This document shows, in pieces, positions 52,651 to 61,214 of a DNA stretch of 64,000 nt. The DNA lies in NCBI RefSeq assembly GCF_001189535.1, contig NZ_CP012070.1, positions 124,001-188,000 on the forward strand, written 5' to 3'. This stretch comes from Arsenicicoccus sp. oral taxon 190 (GTDB taxonomy: Bacteria > Actinomycetota > Actinomycetes > Actinomycetales > Dermatophilaceae). The first letter of the stretch is position 1. Every line of letters begins with the position of its first letter. The position numbers and the translations under genes were made by a program. Below the pieces are notes generated by a model. The model had not been told where the DNA came from and did not search any database. It saw nothing but the letters and a program-made list of their open reading frames with translations.

Positions 52651-53373
52651 TCACGAGCGGACCTGGTCGGGCGCGACCTCGTCCACGAAGACGTGCGAGG
52701 CCACGTCGAGCGGCAGCGAGATGCCTTGTGCGTCAGCCGAACCCACGCCGACCACCACGATCCGGTCGTCGTCGCGACGCACCTGCACCCGCCCGCCCGG
52801 CAGCGCCCCCGCCGACGTCAGCAGGCCGAGCGCCTCGTGGTCCACCTGCACCGGTTCACCGATCCGACGCACCGTGACTGTGACTGACGTCACCGTCTGA
52901 TCGACGACGGTGTGCAGCGGACGCAGCGTCGCCCCGCCGTCCGGGACGCCGTGGCCCCCCAGCTCGTCCAGGCCCGGGATCGGGTTGCCGTAGGGCGAGA
53001 CGTGGTCGTCGCCGATCAGCCCCAGGATCTTGCGCTCCACCCGCTCGCTCATGACGTGCTCCCAGCGGCAGGCCTCGTCGTGGACGTACTCCCACTCCAG
53101 CCCGATCACGTCCACGAGCAGCCGCTCCGCGAGCCGGTGCTTGCGCATCACCCGGGTCGCCGCCAGCCGGCCCTGCGGCGACAGCTGGATCTCCCGGTTG
53201 CCGGCGACGTGCAGCAGCCCGTCACGCTCCATCCGCGCGACCGTCTGGGAGACGGTGGGCCCGGCGTGACCGAGACGCTCCGCGATGCGGGCGCGCAGCG
53301 GCAGCACGCCTTCCTCCTCCAGCTCGTAGATCGTCCGGAGATACATCTCGGTCGTGTCGATCAGCTCAGTCAC
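52651..53373 (-). CDS. ideR: DtxR/IdeR-family iron-dependent regulator
   Basis: This 240 aa metal-activated repressor has the DtxR layout: winged helix (1-70), dimer/metal domain (71-140) and SH3-like C-terminus. Metal ligands fall at the DtxR residue numbers: ancillary site His79, Glu83, His98 and primary site Met10, Cys102, Glu105, His106 (EMYLRTI; KHRLAERLL; VHDEACRWEHVMSE). Cys at 102 favours Fe(II) over the Mn-type MntR. When iron is sufficient it would repress iron-uptake genes, none of which are in this window. Confidence 0.93.
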   Translation of the reverse strand: MTELIDTTEMYLRTIYELEEEGVLPLRARIAERLGHAGPTVSQTVARMERDGLLHVAGNREIQLSPQGRLAATRVMRKHRLAERLLVDVIGLEWEYVHDEACRWEHVMSERVERKILGLIGDDHVSPYGNPIPGLDELGGHGVPDGGATLRPLHTVVDQTVTSVTVTVRRIGEPVQVDHEALGLLTSAGALPGGRVQVRRDDDRIVVVGVGSADAQGISLPLDVASHVFVDEVAPDQVRS

Positions 53374-53458
53374 GGGACCAAGCCTGCCACGTCCGTATGG
53401 CGGACCGCGGCACGCCTGCCGAGCGGCACCGCGCGGCCTCCTCGCCGCCCTCGCGGGG

Positions 53459-54151
53459 TCAGGGCATCAGCCGGGTGCGCCGCCACGACGCGGCGTCGGT
53501 GAGGTCGCCGTCCCCCACGCGCTCGAAGACGATCCGGTCGTGCAGCCGGGACGGTCGCCCGGCCCACAGCTCGACGCGCTCGCAGCGGATCCGCCAGCCG
53601 CAGAAGGTCGGCGCCATGGGCACCGGCTCCTCGACGCCGTCCTGCGTGAAGCGGGCGGCCTGCTCGGCATACCGGTCCTCCAGCTCGGCCCGGCCCGGGA
53701 CCGGGGTGGACTGGTGGGAGGCCCAGGCGCTCACCTGCGAGCCCCACGGGCGGGTGCTCCAGTAGCCCTCCAGCTCCTCCGGGGCCAGGGGCTGCGCCAC
53801 CCCGCGCACCCGCACGACGCGGTGCATCGCCGCCCACCGCAGCGTCGCGGCCACGCGGGGGTCGCCCTCGATCTGCCGGGCCTTGCGGGACCCGGAGTCG
53901 GTGATGAAGCCGGGGCCGGTGGGCGCGAAGAACTTCATCAGCACCGGCCGCACGTCGGGGAAGCCGTCGGCGTCGACCGTCGCGAGGTCCAGGCAGTCCG
54001 GCTCGCCCCGGCCGCCGCGCGCCGCGTCGTGAGCCACCGCCTCGGCCATCCACGCCGCCATCGTCGGCCACGGCGCCGCCGCCATCGTCGACTCGTCCAA
54101 CCCCTCCCCTGCGTAGTCGATGCGGGGCACGCCGGGCAGCTCGTCGCTCAT
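53459..54151 (-). CDS. pdxH: Pyridoxine/pyridoxamine 5'-phosphate oxidase
   Basis: This FMN enzyme forms pyridoxal 5'-phosphate from PNP or PMP with oxygen. The 230 aa protein has LATVDADGFPDVRPVLMKFF, GFITDSGSRKARQI, WAAMHRVVRVRG, WSTRPWGSQVSAWASHQS and the C-terminal WRIRCERVELWAGRPSRLHDRI ... WRRTRLMP. The last segment is the diagnostic PdxH ending. It is convergent with nothing and divergent from the small gene upstream of citA. Confidence 0.95.
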   Translation of the reverse strand: MSDELPGVPRIDYAGEGLDESTMAAAPWPTMAAWMAEAVAHDAARGGRGEPDCLDLATVDADGFPDVRPVLMKFFAPTGPGFITDSGSRKARQIEGDPRVAATLRWAAMHRVVRVRGVAQPLAPEELEGYWSTRPWGSQVSAWASHQSTPVPGRAELEDRYAEQAARFTQDGVEEPVPMAPTFCGWRIRCERVELWAGRPSRLHDRIVFERVGDGDLTDAASWRRTRLMP

Positions 54152-54201
54152 GTCACGAGACTAGGCTGTGCGGGTCAGCCGGTCACGAGGAGGTCCCGAG
54201 G

Positions 54202-54672
54202 ATGGCGCGAGGCAGCGGCAAGGCGGTCAACAACCTGGTCAAGCTGGGCGTGAAGTACGGCCCCCTGGTGTACGAAGCGGTCAAGCACGGCAAGGAGCCG
54301 GCGCGGCAGCTCGCGGAGCGCGAGGTCGCCCGGGCCAACTCACGGCGGCGCGCCCTCGAGCACGCCCACCACCTCGTCGACGGGTCCGTCCTGACGGTCT
54401 TCGACGGCGACCAGCGGCTCTTCGTGGTCTTCAACGGGGACAACCCGGTGGCCTCGCACCCGGCCAGCAGCAAGCCGCTGGCCAGCCTGATCGAGGGCTA
54501 CGACCTCGACAAGCGGGTCCGGCCGGCCCGGGACCGGCGCCGGATCGGCCCGCGGGTCAAGCAGGTCGGCGGCCAGGGCCGGACGCTCTCGTCCCCGCCC
54601 TCGTCGCAGCCCTCGTCCCCACCGCCCTCGTCCCCGCCCTCGGCACCGCCGACCGCCGGGGCCGACGAGTGA
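54202..54672 (+). CDS. Conserved actinobacterial hypothetical protein upstream of citA
   Basis: This 156 aa protein has a basic, helical first half (KAVNNLVKLGVKYGPLVYEAVKHGKEPAR, then AEREVARANSRRRALEHAHHLVDG), a short beta region (VLTVFDGDQRLFVVFNGDNPVASHP), and a Pro/Ser-rich tail of about 30 residues. No motif lets me name it. Its stop overlaps the citA start (GTGA), so the two are co-translated. The 50-nt gap to pdxH holds the promoter. Confidence 0.75.
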   Translation: MARGSGKAVNNLVKLGVKYGPLVYEAVKHGKEPARQLAEREVARANSRRRALEHAHHLVDGSVLTVFDGDQRLFVVFNGDNPVASHPASSKPLASLIEGYDLDKRVRPARDRRRIGPRVKQVGGQGRTLSSPPSSQPSSPPPSSPPSAPPTAGADE

Positions 54673-55736
54673 GCCAAGCCCACCCGGCGTGGGTCACGTC
54701 CATCGCCGAGGCGGACCGCGACAGCGGGACGCTGCGCTACCGGGGCGTGGACGTGCGCGAGCTCGTGGGGCGGGTGCCCTTCGAGCAGGTGTGGGGGCTG
54801 CTGGTCGACGACGCGCTGACGCCGGGGCTGCCGCCGGCCGAGCCGTTCCCGCTGCCGGTGCGCACCGGGGACGTGCGGGTCGACGTGCAGAGCGCCCTGG
54901 CGCAGCTGGCCCCGGTGTGGGGCTTCCGGCCGCTGCTGGACATCGACGCCGCGCAGGCCCGTGAGGACCTGGCGCGGGCGTCGGTGATGGCGCTGAGCTT
55001 CATCGCCCAGTCGGCCCGCGGCGAGGAGCTCCCGGCCGTGCCGCAGCGCGAGGTCGACCGGGGGCGGACCCTGGCCGAGCGCTTCATGATCCGCTGGCGC
55101 GGCGACCCCGACCCGCGGCACGTCGCCGCCGTCGACGCCTACTGGGTCGCCATCGCCGAGCACGGCCTCAACCCCTCCTCCCTCGCGGCGCGCGTCATCG
55201 CCTCGACCGGTGCCGACGCGGCCGCCTGCCTGTCCGGGGCCGTGGGCGCCGTCAGCGGCCCCCTGCACGGCGGCGCACCGCGCCGGGTGCTGTGGATGCT
55301 CGAGGACGCCGCGGCGGGCGTGCCCGTCGAGACGGTCGTGCGCGAGGCCCTCGACGACGGTGGCCGGCTCATGGGCTTCGGCCACCGCGTCTACCGCGAC
55401 GTCGACCCGCGCGCCGCCGTCCTCAAGGCCCTGTGCGAGCGCCTCCAGGCCCCCCACCTCGAGGCCGCGTGCGCGCTGGAGGCCGCCGCGCTGGACGTCC
55501 TGCGCGAGCGCAGCCCGGACCGGGTCATCGCCACCAACGTGGAGTTCTGGGCCGCCGTGATCCTGCACCTCGCGCAGGTCCCGGCGCCCCTCGTGACGCC
55601 GATGTTCGCGTGCGGCCGCACCGCCGGCTGGTCCGCGCACGTGCTGGAGCAGAAGGCCCTGGGCCGCATGATCCGACCGACCGCCACGTATGCCGGTCCC
55701 CCGCCCCGCCCGGTCACCGCGGTCGCGGGCGGCTGA
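54669..55736 (+). CDS. citA: Citrate synthase 2 (CitA-type)
   Basis: This 355 aa enzyme condenses acetyl-CoA with oxaloacetate. It has SGPLHGGAPRRVL and GFGHRVYRDVDPRA (the two catalytic-region His) and CGRTAGWSAHVLEQK (binding Arg). At the place of the third catalytic acid it reads TNVEFWAAV, with Glu where the main enzyme has Asp (NVDF). I recall Glu in this position in actinobacterial CitA proteins too. It is shorter than GltA, as expected for this group. GTG 54669 overlaps the preceding stop. Confidence 0.92.
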   Translation: MSQAHPAWVTSIAEADRDSGTLRYRGVDVRELVGRVPFEQVWGLLVDDALTPGLPPAEPFPLPVRTGDVRVDVQSALAQLAPVWGFRPLLDIDAAQAREDLARASVMALSFIAQSARGEELPAVPQREVDRGRTLAERFMIRWRGDPDPRHVAAVDAYWVAIAEHGLNPSSLAARVIASTGADAAACLSGAVGAVSGPLHGGAPRRVLWMLEDAAAGVPVETVVREALDDGGRLMGFGHRVYRDVDPRAAVLKALCERLQAPHLEAACALEAAALDVLRERSPDRVIATNVEFWAAVILHLAQVPAPLVTPMFACGRTAGWSAHVLEQKALGRMIRPTATYAGPPPRPVTAVAGG

Positions 55737-55795
55737 GGCGTCCGGATCCCGGCGAGCCGCAGCCCCGGTCGGCATACGGCTGCGACGATGACGAG

Positions 55796-56914
55796 GTGAC
55801 TGCCGAGATCGTGCTGCCCCCCGACCTGCTCCCCTCCGACGGCAGGTTCGGGTCCGGGCCGAGCAAGGTGCGCGAGGCGCAGGTGCAGCGGCTCGTGACG
55901 GGCGCGACGACCTGGCTCGGGACCTCCCACCGGCAGGCGCCGGTCCGCGACGTGGTCGGGTCGCTGCGACGCGGGCTGGGCGAGCTGTTCGCGCTCCCCG
56001 ACGGCTACGAGGTCGTGCTCGGCAACGGCGGCTCGACGACCTTCTGGGACGTGGCGGCGTGCGGGCTCGTGCGCGAGCGCGCCCAGCACGTCGTGATCGG
56101 GGAGTTCTCCAGCAAGTTCGCGCAGGTGACCGGGCGCGCGCCGTTCCTGGCGGAGCCGGTCGTGCGCGAGTCGGCCCCCGGCACCCGCATCGGCCCGGAG
56201 CCGTCCGACGTCGACGCCTACGCCTACCCCCACAACGAGACCTCCACCGGCGTGATGCTGCCGGTGCAGCGCGTCGGCGGCGACGACGCGCTGGTGCTCG
56301 TCGACGCGACCTCGGGGGCGGGCGGCCTGCCCGTCGACGTCCGCGAGGCCGACGTCTACTACCTCGCGCCGCAGAAGTCCTTCGGCTCGGACGGCGGGCT
56401 GTGGCTCGCGCTGTGCTCCCCCGCCGCCGTCGAGCGCGCGCAGCAGGTCGCGGCCTCCGGCCGGTGGATCCCCGACTCGCTGTCCTTCACGACGGCGCTC
56501 GACAACTCCCGCAAGGACCAGACCTACAACACCCCTGCCCTCGCGACGCTGGCGATGATGGAGGAGCAGGTGGGGTGGCTGCTGGCGCAGGGCGGCCTGC
56601 CGTGGGCCACCGGCCGCACCAGCGACAGCTCGTCACGGCTCTACCGCTGGGCCGAGTCCCGGCCCTGGGCGACGCCCTTCGTGGCCGACCCGGCGGCGCG
56701 GTCGATGGTCGTCGGCACCGTCGACCTCGACGAGACCCTCGACGCCGCCGCGGTCAGCCGCGTGCTGCGCGCCAACGGGATCGTCGACACCGAGCCCTAC
56801 CGCAAGCTGGGGCGCAACCAGCTGCGCATCGCGATGTTCCCCTCGGTCGAGCCCGACGACGTCGAGATCCTCACGCGCGCCATCGACTTCGTGGTGGAGC
56901 GGCTGGCGGGCTAG
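55796..56914 (+). CDS. serC: Phosphoserine aminotransferase
   Basis: This PLP enzyme makes 3-phosphoserine from 3-phosphohydroxypyruvate and glutamate (serine synthesis; also a pyridoxine precursor step in some bacteria). The 372 aa protein has FGSGPSKVRE, LGTSHRQAPVRDVVGSLR, LGNGGSTTFWDVAA, VDATSGAGGLPVDVREADVYYLAPQKSFGSDGGLWL (PLP lysine in QKSFG), and YRKLGRNQLRIAMFPSV. It belongs to the mycobacterial-type subgroup. GTG 55796 precedes the conserved start, 59 nt after citA. Confidence 0.95.
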   Translation: MTAEIVLPPDLLPSDGRFGSGPSKVREAQVQRLVTGATTWLGTSHRQAPVRDVVGSLRRGLGELFALPDGYEVVLGNGGSTTFWDVAACGLVRERAQHVVIGEFSSKFAQVTGRAPFLAEPVVRESAPGTRIGPEPSDVDAYAYPHNETSTGVMLPVQRVGGDDALVLVDATSGAGGLPVDVREADVYYLAPQKSFGSDGGLWLALCSPAAVERAQQVAASGRWIPDSLSFTTALDNSRKDQTYNTPALATLAMMEEQVGWLLAQGGLPWATGRTSDSSSRLYRWAESRPWATPFVADPAARSMVVGTVDLDETLDAAAVSRVLRANGIVDTEPYRKLGRNQLRIAMFPSVEPDDVEILTRAIDFVVERLAG

Positions 56915-56918
56915 CGGG

Positions 56919-57005
56919 TCAGCGGACCAGCGTGCCGTAGGCCGCGAGCGCGAGGCACACGACCAGCACCACGATCGTGGCGACGCGGCGGAATCGGGGG
57001 GTCAT
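56919..57005 (-). CDS. 28-aa single-span membrane peptide coupled to the MFS gene
   Basis: The ATG overlaps the MFS stop codon (ATGA). The peptide is a basic start (MTPRFRR) followed by one clean helix (VATIVVLVVCLALAAYGTLV). Size, position and the same overlap used by neighbouring genes make it a plausible small membrane subunit, though it could be chance. Its stop lies 5 nt from the serC stop on the other strand. Confidence 0.5.
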   Translation of the reverse strand: MTPRFRRVATIVVLVVCLALAAYGTLVR

Positions 57006-58294
57006 CGGGTCACCACCTCGGTCAGGTCGGGCTCGGGCTCCACGGACGGGTTGATCACGTCGATCAGGTGCCCACGCGAGCGGAATCGGAGACGTACGCC
57101 GTCCTCCACCATGATGTAGCCGACGGCGGCGGCGCACGCGATCGCCGTGGCGATGCTGCCGACGCCGATGGTCCAACGGGCCCCGAAGGTGTCGCCGACC
57201 CAGCCGATCAGCGGAGCCCCGAGCGGGGTGCCGCCCATGAAGATCGCCATGTAGAGCGCCATCACGCGCCCCCGCATCTCGGGCTCGACGGAGAGCTGCA
57301 CCGAGGCGTTGGCCGTCGTCATCACGGTGAGGGCGGTGAGCCCGCACGGCACCAGGCACACCGCGAAGAGCCAGTAGTCGGGGGCCATCGCGGCCGCGGC
57401 GCTCGCCAGCGTGAAACCACCGAGCGCGCCCAGCAGGACCCGCAGCCGGGGCCGGGCCCGCCGGGCCGACAGCAGCGCCGCGGACAGGGAGCCGACCGCC
57501 ATGATCGAGCCGAGGGCGCCATACTGCTCCGCGCCCCGGTGGAAGACCGTCGTGGCCATGAGGGCCATGGTGAGCTGGAAGTTCATGCCGAAGGTGCCGA
57601 GCATGAACACGATGAACATCAGCAGCTGGATGTCCGGGCGGCGCCGGACATAGGCGACCCCCTCGCGTATGGCGCCACCGCCCCGCCGCAGCGGCGCGGG
57701 GTGCAGCGCGCCCACCCGCAGCCGCAGGAGGCTGAGGATCACGGCCACGAAGGACAGGGCGTTGAGGGCGAACGCCGGCCCGGTCCCCCAGGCGGCGATG
57801 GCCAGCCCGGCGACGGCCGGACCGACGAGGCGGGCGGCGTTGAAGGACGCGGAGTTGAGGCCGACGGCGTTGCTGATCAGGTCAGGGCCGACGAGCTCGG
57901 AGGCGAAGGCCTGACGGGTCGGGTTGTCCAGCGCGGCGGCGCACCCCTGGGCGAGCGCCAGCAGGTAGACCATCCACAGCTGGGCCGAGCCGGTGACGAC
58001 CAGCACCCAGGTGATCGCGGCGGTGATGCCGAGCGCGGCCTGGGTGGCCAGCAGGATGCTGCGCTTGGGGTAGCGGTCGGCGACGGCGCCGGCAACCGGG
58101 GCGAGCAGCACGACGGGCGCGAACTGCAGGCCCGTCACCACCCCGAGCGCGGAGGCCGAGTGGTCGGTCAGCTCGGTGAGGACCAGCCAGTCCTGGGCGA
58201 CCCGGCCCATCCAGGTCCCGACGTTGGAGACCAGCCCACCGAGGAAGTAGGTGCGGTAGTTGGGGACACGCAGCGAGGCGAAGGTGGCGCTCAT
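57002..58294 (-). CDS. MFS transporter (EntS/DHA3-like)
   Basis: This 430 aa protein has about 12 helices. It opens with FASLRVPNYRTYFLGGLVSNVGTWMGRVAQDWLVL, typical of the DHA3/EntS branch that exports drugs or siderophores. It has GAVADRYPKRSILLATQ (motif A) and LDNPTRQAFASELVGPDLISNAVGLNSASFNAARLVGPAVAG. It is coupled by ATGA to the MarR gene upstream, so its expression is probably repressed until the regulator binds a drug-like ligand. Confidence 0.9.
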   Translation of the reverse strand: MSATFASLRVPNYRTYFLGGLVSNVGTWMGRVAQDWLVLTELTDHSASALGVVTGLQFAPVVLLAPVAGAVADRYPKRSILLATQAALGITAAITWVLVVTGSAQLWMVYLLALAQGCAAALDNPTRQAFASELVGPDLISNAVGLNSASFNAARLVGPAVAGLAIAAWGTGPAFALNALSFVAVILSLLRLRVGALHPAPLRRGGGAIREGVAYVRRRPDIQLLMFIVFMLGTFGMNFQLTMALMATTVFHRGAEQYGALGSIMAVGSLSAALLSARRARPRLRVLLGALGGFTLASAAAAMAPDYWLFAVCLVPCGLTALTVMTTANASVQLSVEPEMRGRVMALYMAIFMGGTPLGAPLIGWVGDTFGARWTIGVGSIATAIACAAAVGYIMVEDGVRLRFRSRGHLIDVINPSVEPEPDLTEVVTR

Positions 58295-58770
58295 CGACCG
58301 GCGACCTCCAGCAGCAGCGGGGCCGCCTGCTCGAGGATCTGCCGCTGCTGCGGGGTGAGGCTCTCCAGCCGCTCGACCATCCAGGAGTCGCGGCGGGCGC
58401 GGATCGACCGGATCAGCTCCGACCCCTCCGAGGTGAGCGACACGAGCACCTGCCGGCCGTCGGTGGGGTGCGGGTCGCGCCGGACCAGGCCTGCCTCGAC
58501 CAGGCACCCGACGGTGCGGGTCATGCTGGGGGCGCTGACGCGCTCGATCTCGGCGAGCTCACCGGGCGTGCGCGGCTCGTCGAGCCGGAAGAGCACGCTC
58601 GCCTGGTGGGGCGCCACCTCGTGCGTGCCCTCGAAGCGGACCCGGCGGCTGACGCGCTGGCAGGCGAGGCGGAGGTCGACGGCCAGGTGCGCGATGTCAC
58701 CGGCGTCGGCGCTGGCGTGGGAGTCGGGCGTGTCAGGGGTCTGTGCGGCTGCGGTGCGGGGTGCTGTCAT
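58291..58770 (-). CDS. MarR-family regulator of the adjacent MFS gene
   Basis: This 159 aa winged-helix protein contains HQASVLFRLDEPRTPGELAEIERVSAPSMTRTVGCLVEAGLVRRDPHPTDGRQVLVSLTSEG. It is first in a MarR-MFS operon, a common efflux-control arrangement. I chose ATG 58770, since upstream of it lies an AT-rich operator-like region. In-frame ATGs at 58809 and 58824 would put that region inside the gene. Confidence 0.9.
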   Translation of the reverse strand: MTAPRTAAAQTPDTPDSHASADAGDIAHLAVDLRLACQRVSRRVRFEGTHEVAPHQASVLFRLDEPRTPGELAEIERVSAPSMTRTVGCLVEAGLVRRDPHPTDGRQVLVSLTSEGSELIRSIRARRDSWMVERLESLTPQQRQILEQAAPLLLEVAGR

Positions 58771-58777
58771 CGTGTCT

Positions 58778-58803
58778 TTAGCATAGTTCATTACTTTGGC
58801 TAA
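58778..58803. promoter_or_regulatory. Operator-like dyad TTAGC-N16-GCTAA upstream of marR-MFS
   Basis: The two 5-bp arms flank an AT-rich centre (ATAGTTCATTACTTTG) 8-33 bp upstream of the marR ATG. AT-rich islands are rare in this genome. The position fits autoregulation, with the promoter -10 region inside. Confidence 0.5.
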
Positions 58804-58885
58804 CGACATGATGGCGACGGGCATTCCCGCCCCTGGCCGGTGCCGTGGTGAGGGTGGGAGTGGCCGGGCCCGAGGGCCCGTGCCG

Positions 58886-59539
58886 CTAGCCGGGGAAGCC
58901 GTCGAGGACGGCTGCGGTGCCCGACAGGCCGAGGCGCGACGCTCCGGCCTCGATCATCTCCCGCGCCGCCTCGGCGGTGCGGATGCCGCCGGAGGCCTTG
59001 ACGCCGAGCCGGTCGCCGACGGTCTCGCGCATCAGCCGCACCGCGTGCGCGGACGCCCCGCCGCTGGGGTGGAAGCCGGTCGAGGTCTTCACGAAGTCGG
59101 CACCCGCCTCCTCAGCGGCCCGGCAGGCCGCGACGACCTGCTCGTCGGACAGGGCGGCGGACTCGATGATCACCTTGAGCAGCGCCCCGCGGGTCGCCTC
59201 GCGGACGGCGGCGATGTCGCGCTCGACCGCGTCGAAGTCACCGGCCACCGCAGCGCCCACGTCGATGACCATGTCGATCTCGGCGGCGCCGAGCCGCACC
59301 GACTCGGCGGCCTCGGCGGCCTTGACCGCGGAGGTGTGCTTGCCGCTCGGGAAGCCGCACACGACCGCCACCGGCAGCGACGTCTCCAGGGGCAGCATGG
59401 ACGGCGAGACGCACACCGAGAACACCCCCAGCCGCTCGCCCTCGGCGACCAGGGACCGCACGTCCTCGGGCGTGGCCTCGGGCTTGAGCAGGGTGTGGTC
59501 CACCATCTGCGCGACCTGGGAGCGAGTCAGCTGCGTCAT
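58886..59539 (-). CDS. deoC: Deoxyribose-phosphate aldolase
   Basis: DeoC cleaves 2-deoxyribose-5-phosphate to glyceraldehyde-3-phosphate and acetaldehyde in nucleoside salvage. The 217 aa protein shows VDHTLLKPEAT, VCGFPSGKHTSAVKAAEA, AAEIDMVIDVGA, LLKVIIESA, the Schiff-base lysine in ADFVKTSTGFHPSGGAS, and VKASGGIRTAEAAREMI. ATG 59539 is preferred to 59569. The purine permease gene ends 40 nt upstream on the same strand, so nucleobase uptake and deoxynucleoside breakdown may be co-expressed. Confidence 0.95.
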   Translation of the reverse strand: MTQLTRSQVAQMVDHTLLKPEATPEDVRSLVAEGERLGVFSVCVSPSMLPLETSLPVAVVCGFPSGKHTSAVKAAEAAESVRLGAAEIDMVIDVGAAVAGDFDAVERDIAAVREATRGALLKVIIESAALSDEQVVAACRAAEEAGADFVKTSTGFHPSGGASAHAVRLMRETVGDRLGVKASGGIRTAEAAREMIEAGASRLGLSGTAAVLDGFPG

Positions 59540-59579
59540 ACGGCTCAGCCTAGTGGGCCGCCGAGGCACCCCACGCCGG

Positions 59580-61067
59580 TCACTGCACGCCGAGGGCGCT
59601 CTTGACCGGCGTGATGCAGAAGTAGAGGACGAACAGGGCCGAGACGATCCACAGCAGCGGGTGGACCTCGCGGGCCTTGCGACGAGCGACCTTGACCACG
59701 ACGTAGGCGACGAACCCGGCGCCGATGCCCACCGAGATCGAGTAGGAGAAGGGCATCAGCACGATCGTCAGGAAGGCCGGGATGGCGATCTCCATGTCGT
59801 CCCAGTCGATCCCGGTGACCTGCTGCATCATCAGGAAGCCGACCACGATCAGCGCGGGCGTCGCGGCCTCGTAGGGCACCACGGCGACGAGCGGCGACAG
59901 GAAGGTCGCGAGCAGGAACATGACGCCGGTGACCACCGAGGCCAGCCCGGTGCGGGCGCCCTCGCCCACGCCGGCGGCCGACTCGATGTAGGACGTGTTG
60001 GAGCTCACCGACCCCATGCCGCCCGCGATGGCGGCGACCGAGTCGACGACCAGGATGCGCTGCGACCCGGGCGGGTTGCCCTCCTCGTCGAGCAGGCCGG
60101 CCTCGCCGCCGATGGCGACCATGGTGCCCATCGTGTCGAAGAAGTCCGCGAGCAGCAGGGTGAAGACGAGCAGAGCCGCCGACACGAACCCGATCTTGCT
60201 GAACGAGCCCAGCAGGTTGAAGTGGCCGAGCAGCCCGAAGTCGGGGACGGCGAAGGGGTTCGAGGGCAAGGTCGGGACGTTGAGGCCCCAGCCGGTGGGG
60301 TTGACGACCTTGCCACCGGGCCCGGTCTGGGAGCCGATGTGCAGCACCGCCTCCAGGACGATCGCGAGCACGGTGGCGCCGGCGATGCCGTAGAGGATCG
60401 CGCCCTTCACGTGGTTGACCATGAGCGCGATGATCAGGAAGAGCCCGACGACGAAGGTCAGCAGCGGCCAGCCGTTGAGGAAGCCGCCGATGCCCAGCTC
60501 GACCGGCGTCGGGCCGCTCGGCTTGCGCACGAAGCCGGCGTCGATGAGCCCGATCAGCGTGATGAAGAGCCCAATGCCGACCGAGATGGCCGTCTTGAGC
60601 TGGGCGGGGATGGCATGGAAGACCGCGCGACGGAAACCGGTCAGCACCAGCGCCAGGATGATGATGCCCTCGAGCACGATCAGCCCCATCGCGTCGGCCC
60701 AGGTCATCCGCGGCATCTGCGAGACGCCGTAGGCGAGGAAGGCGTTGAGACCCAGGCCCGTCGCCAGGGCGAGCGGGAAGTTGGCGACGACGCCCATGAG
60801 GATGGTCATGAGACCCGCCACCAGGGCGGTGCCGGCCGCGACGAGCACCCGCGCCTGGTTGGCGTCACCCCCGCCCAGGAAACCGCCGGTCGAGTCCGGG
60901 ACGGTCCCGATGATGAGCGGGTTGAGCACGACGATGTAGGCCATCGTGAAGAACGTGACGATGCCGCCGCGCACCTCCTGACCGACGGTCGAGCCACGCT
61001 CGGTGATGCGGAAGAAGCGGTCGAGACCGGTGCGGGGGGCGGCGGGGCGTGCGGGGGCCTGCGTCAT
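59580..61067 (-). CDS. NCS2 / AzgA-type purine permease
   Basis: This 495 aa protein has 12-14 helices. It opens with LDRFFRITERGSTVGQEVRGGIVTFFTMAYIVVLNPLIIG, the hallmark of the guanine/hypoxanthine/adenine branch (PbuG, GhxP, AdeP). It has the helix-10 motif SSNTSYIESAAGVGEGARTGLASVVTG and the acidic DFFDTMGTMVAIGGEAG. It imports purine bases with protons. ATG 61067 is used, with an alternative 14 codons upstream. Confidence 0.93.
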   Translation of the reverse strand: MTQAPARPAAPRTGLDRFFRITERGSTVGQEVRGGIVTFFTMAYIVVLNPLIIGTVPDSTGGFLGGGDANQARVLVAAGTALVAGLMTILMGVVANFPLALATGLGLNAFLAYGVSQMPRMTWADAMGLIVLEGIIILALVLTGFRRAVFHAIPAQLKTAISVGIGLFITLIGLIDAGFVRKPSGPTPVELGIGGFLNGWPLLTFVVGLFLIIALMVNHVKGAILYGIAGATVLAIVLEAVLHIGSQTGPGGKVVNPTGWGLNVPTLPSNPFAVPDFGLLGHFNLLGSFSKIGFVSAALLVFTLLLADFFDTMGTMVAIGGEAGLLDEEGNPPGSQRILVVDSVAAIAGGMGSVSSNTSYIESAAGVGEGARTGLASVVTGVMFLLATFLSPLVAVVPYEAATPALIVVGFLMMQQVTGIDWDDMEIAIPAFLTIVLMPFSYSISVGIGAGFVAYVVVKVARRKAREVHPLLWIVSALFVLYFCITPVKSALGVQ

Positions 61068-61214
61068 GGGAAAAAAGGATACCGGCGCGCCGACCCCCTC
61101 CCGCGCCACCGCTCACGGGCCGCCGCCCGATGCTGCCCGTGATGCGCAGGGTCTTGCGCGCCGGCCGCCGCCGGGACACAGTTACTCGCCAGTCACCTCC
61201 GAGAAGGAGCCACC

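Noticed and set aside
61110..61214. Purine riboswitch before the NCS2 permease
   Set aside because: The 105-bp divergent region shows no purine aptamer core or three-way junction.
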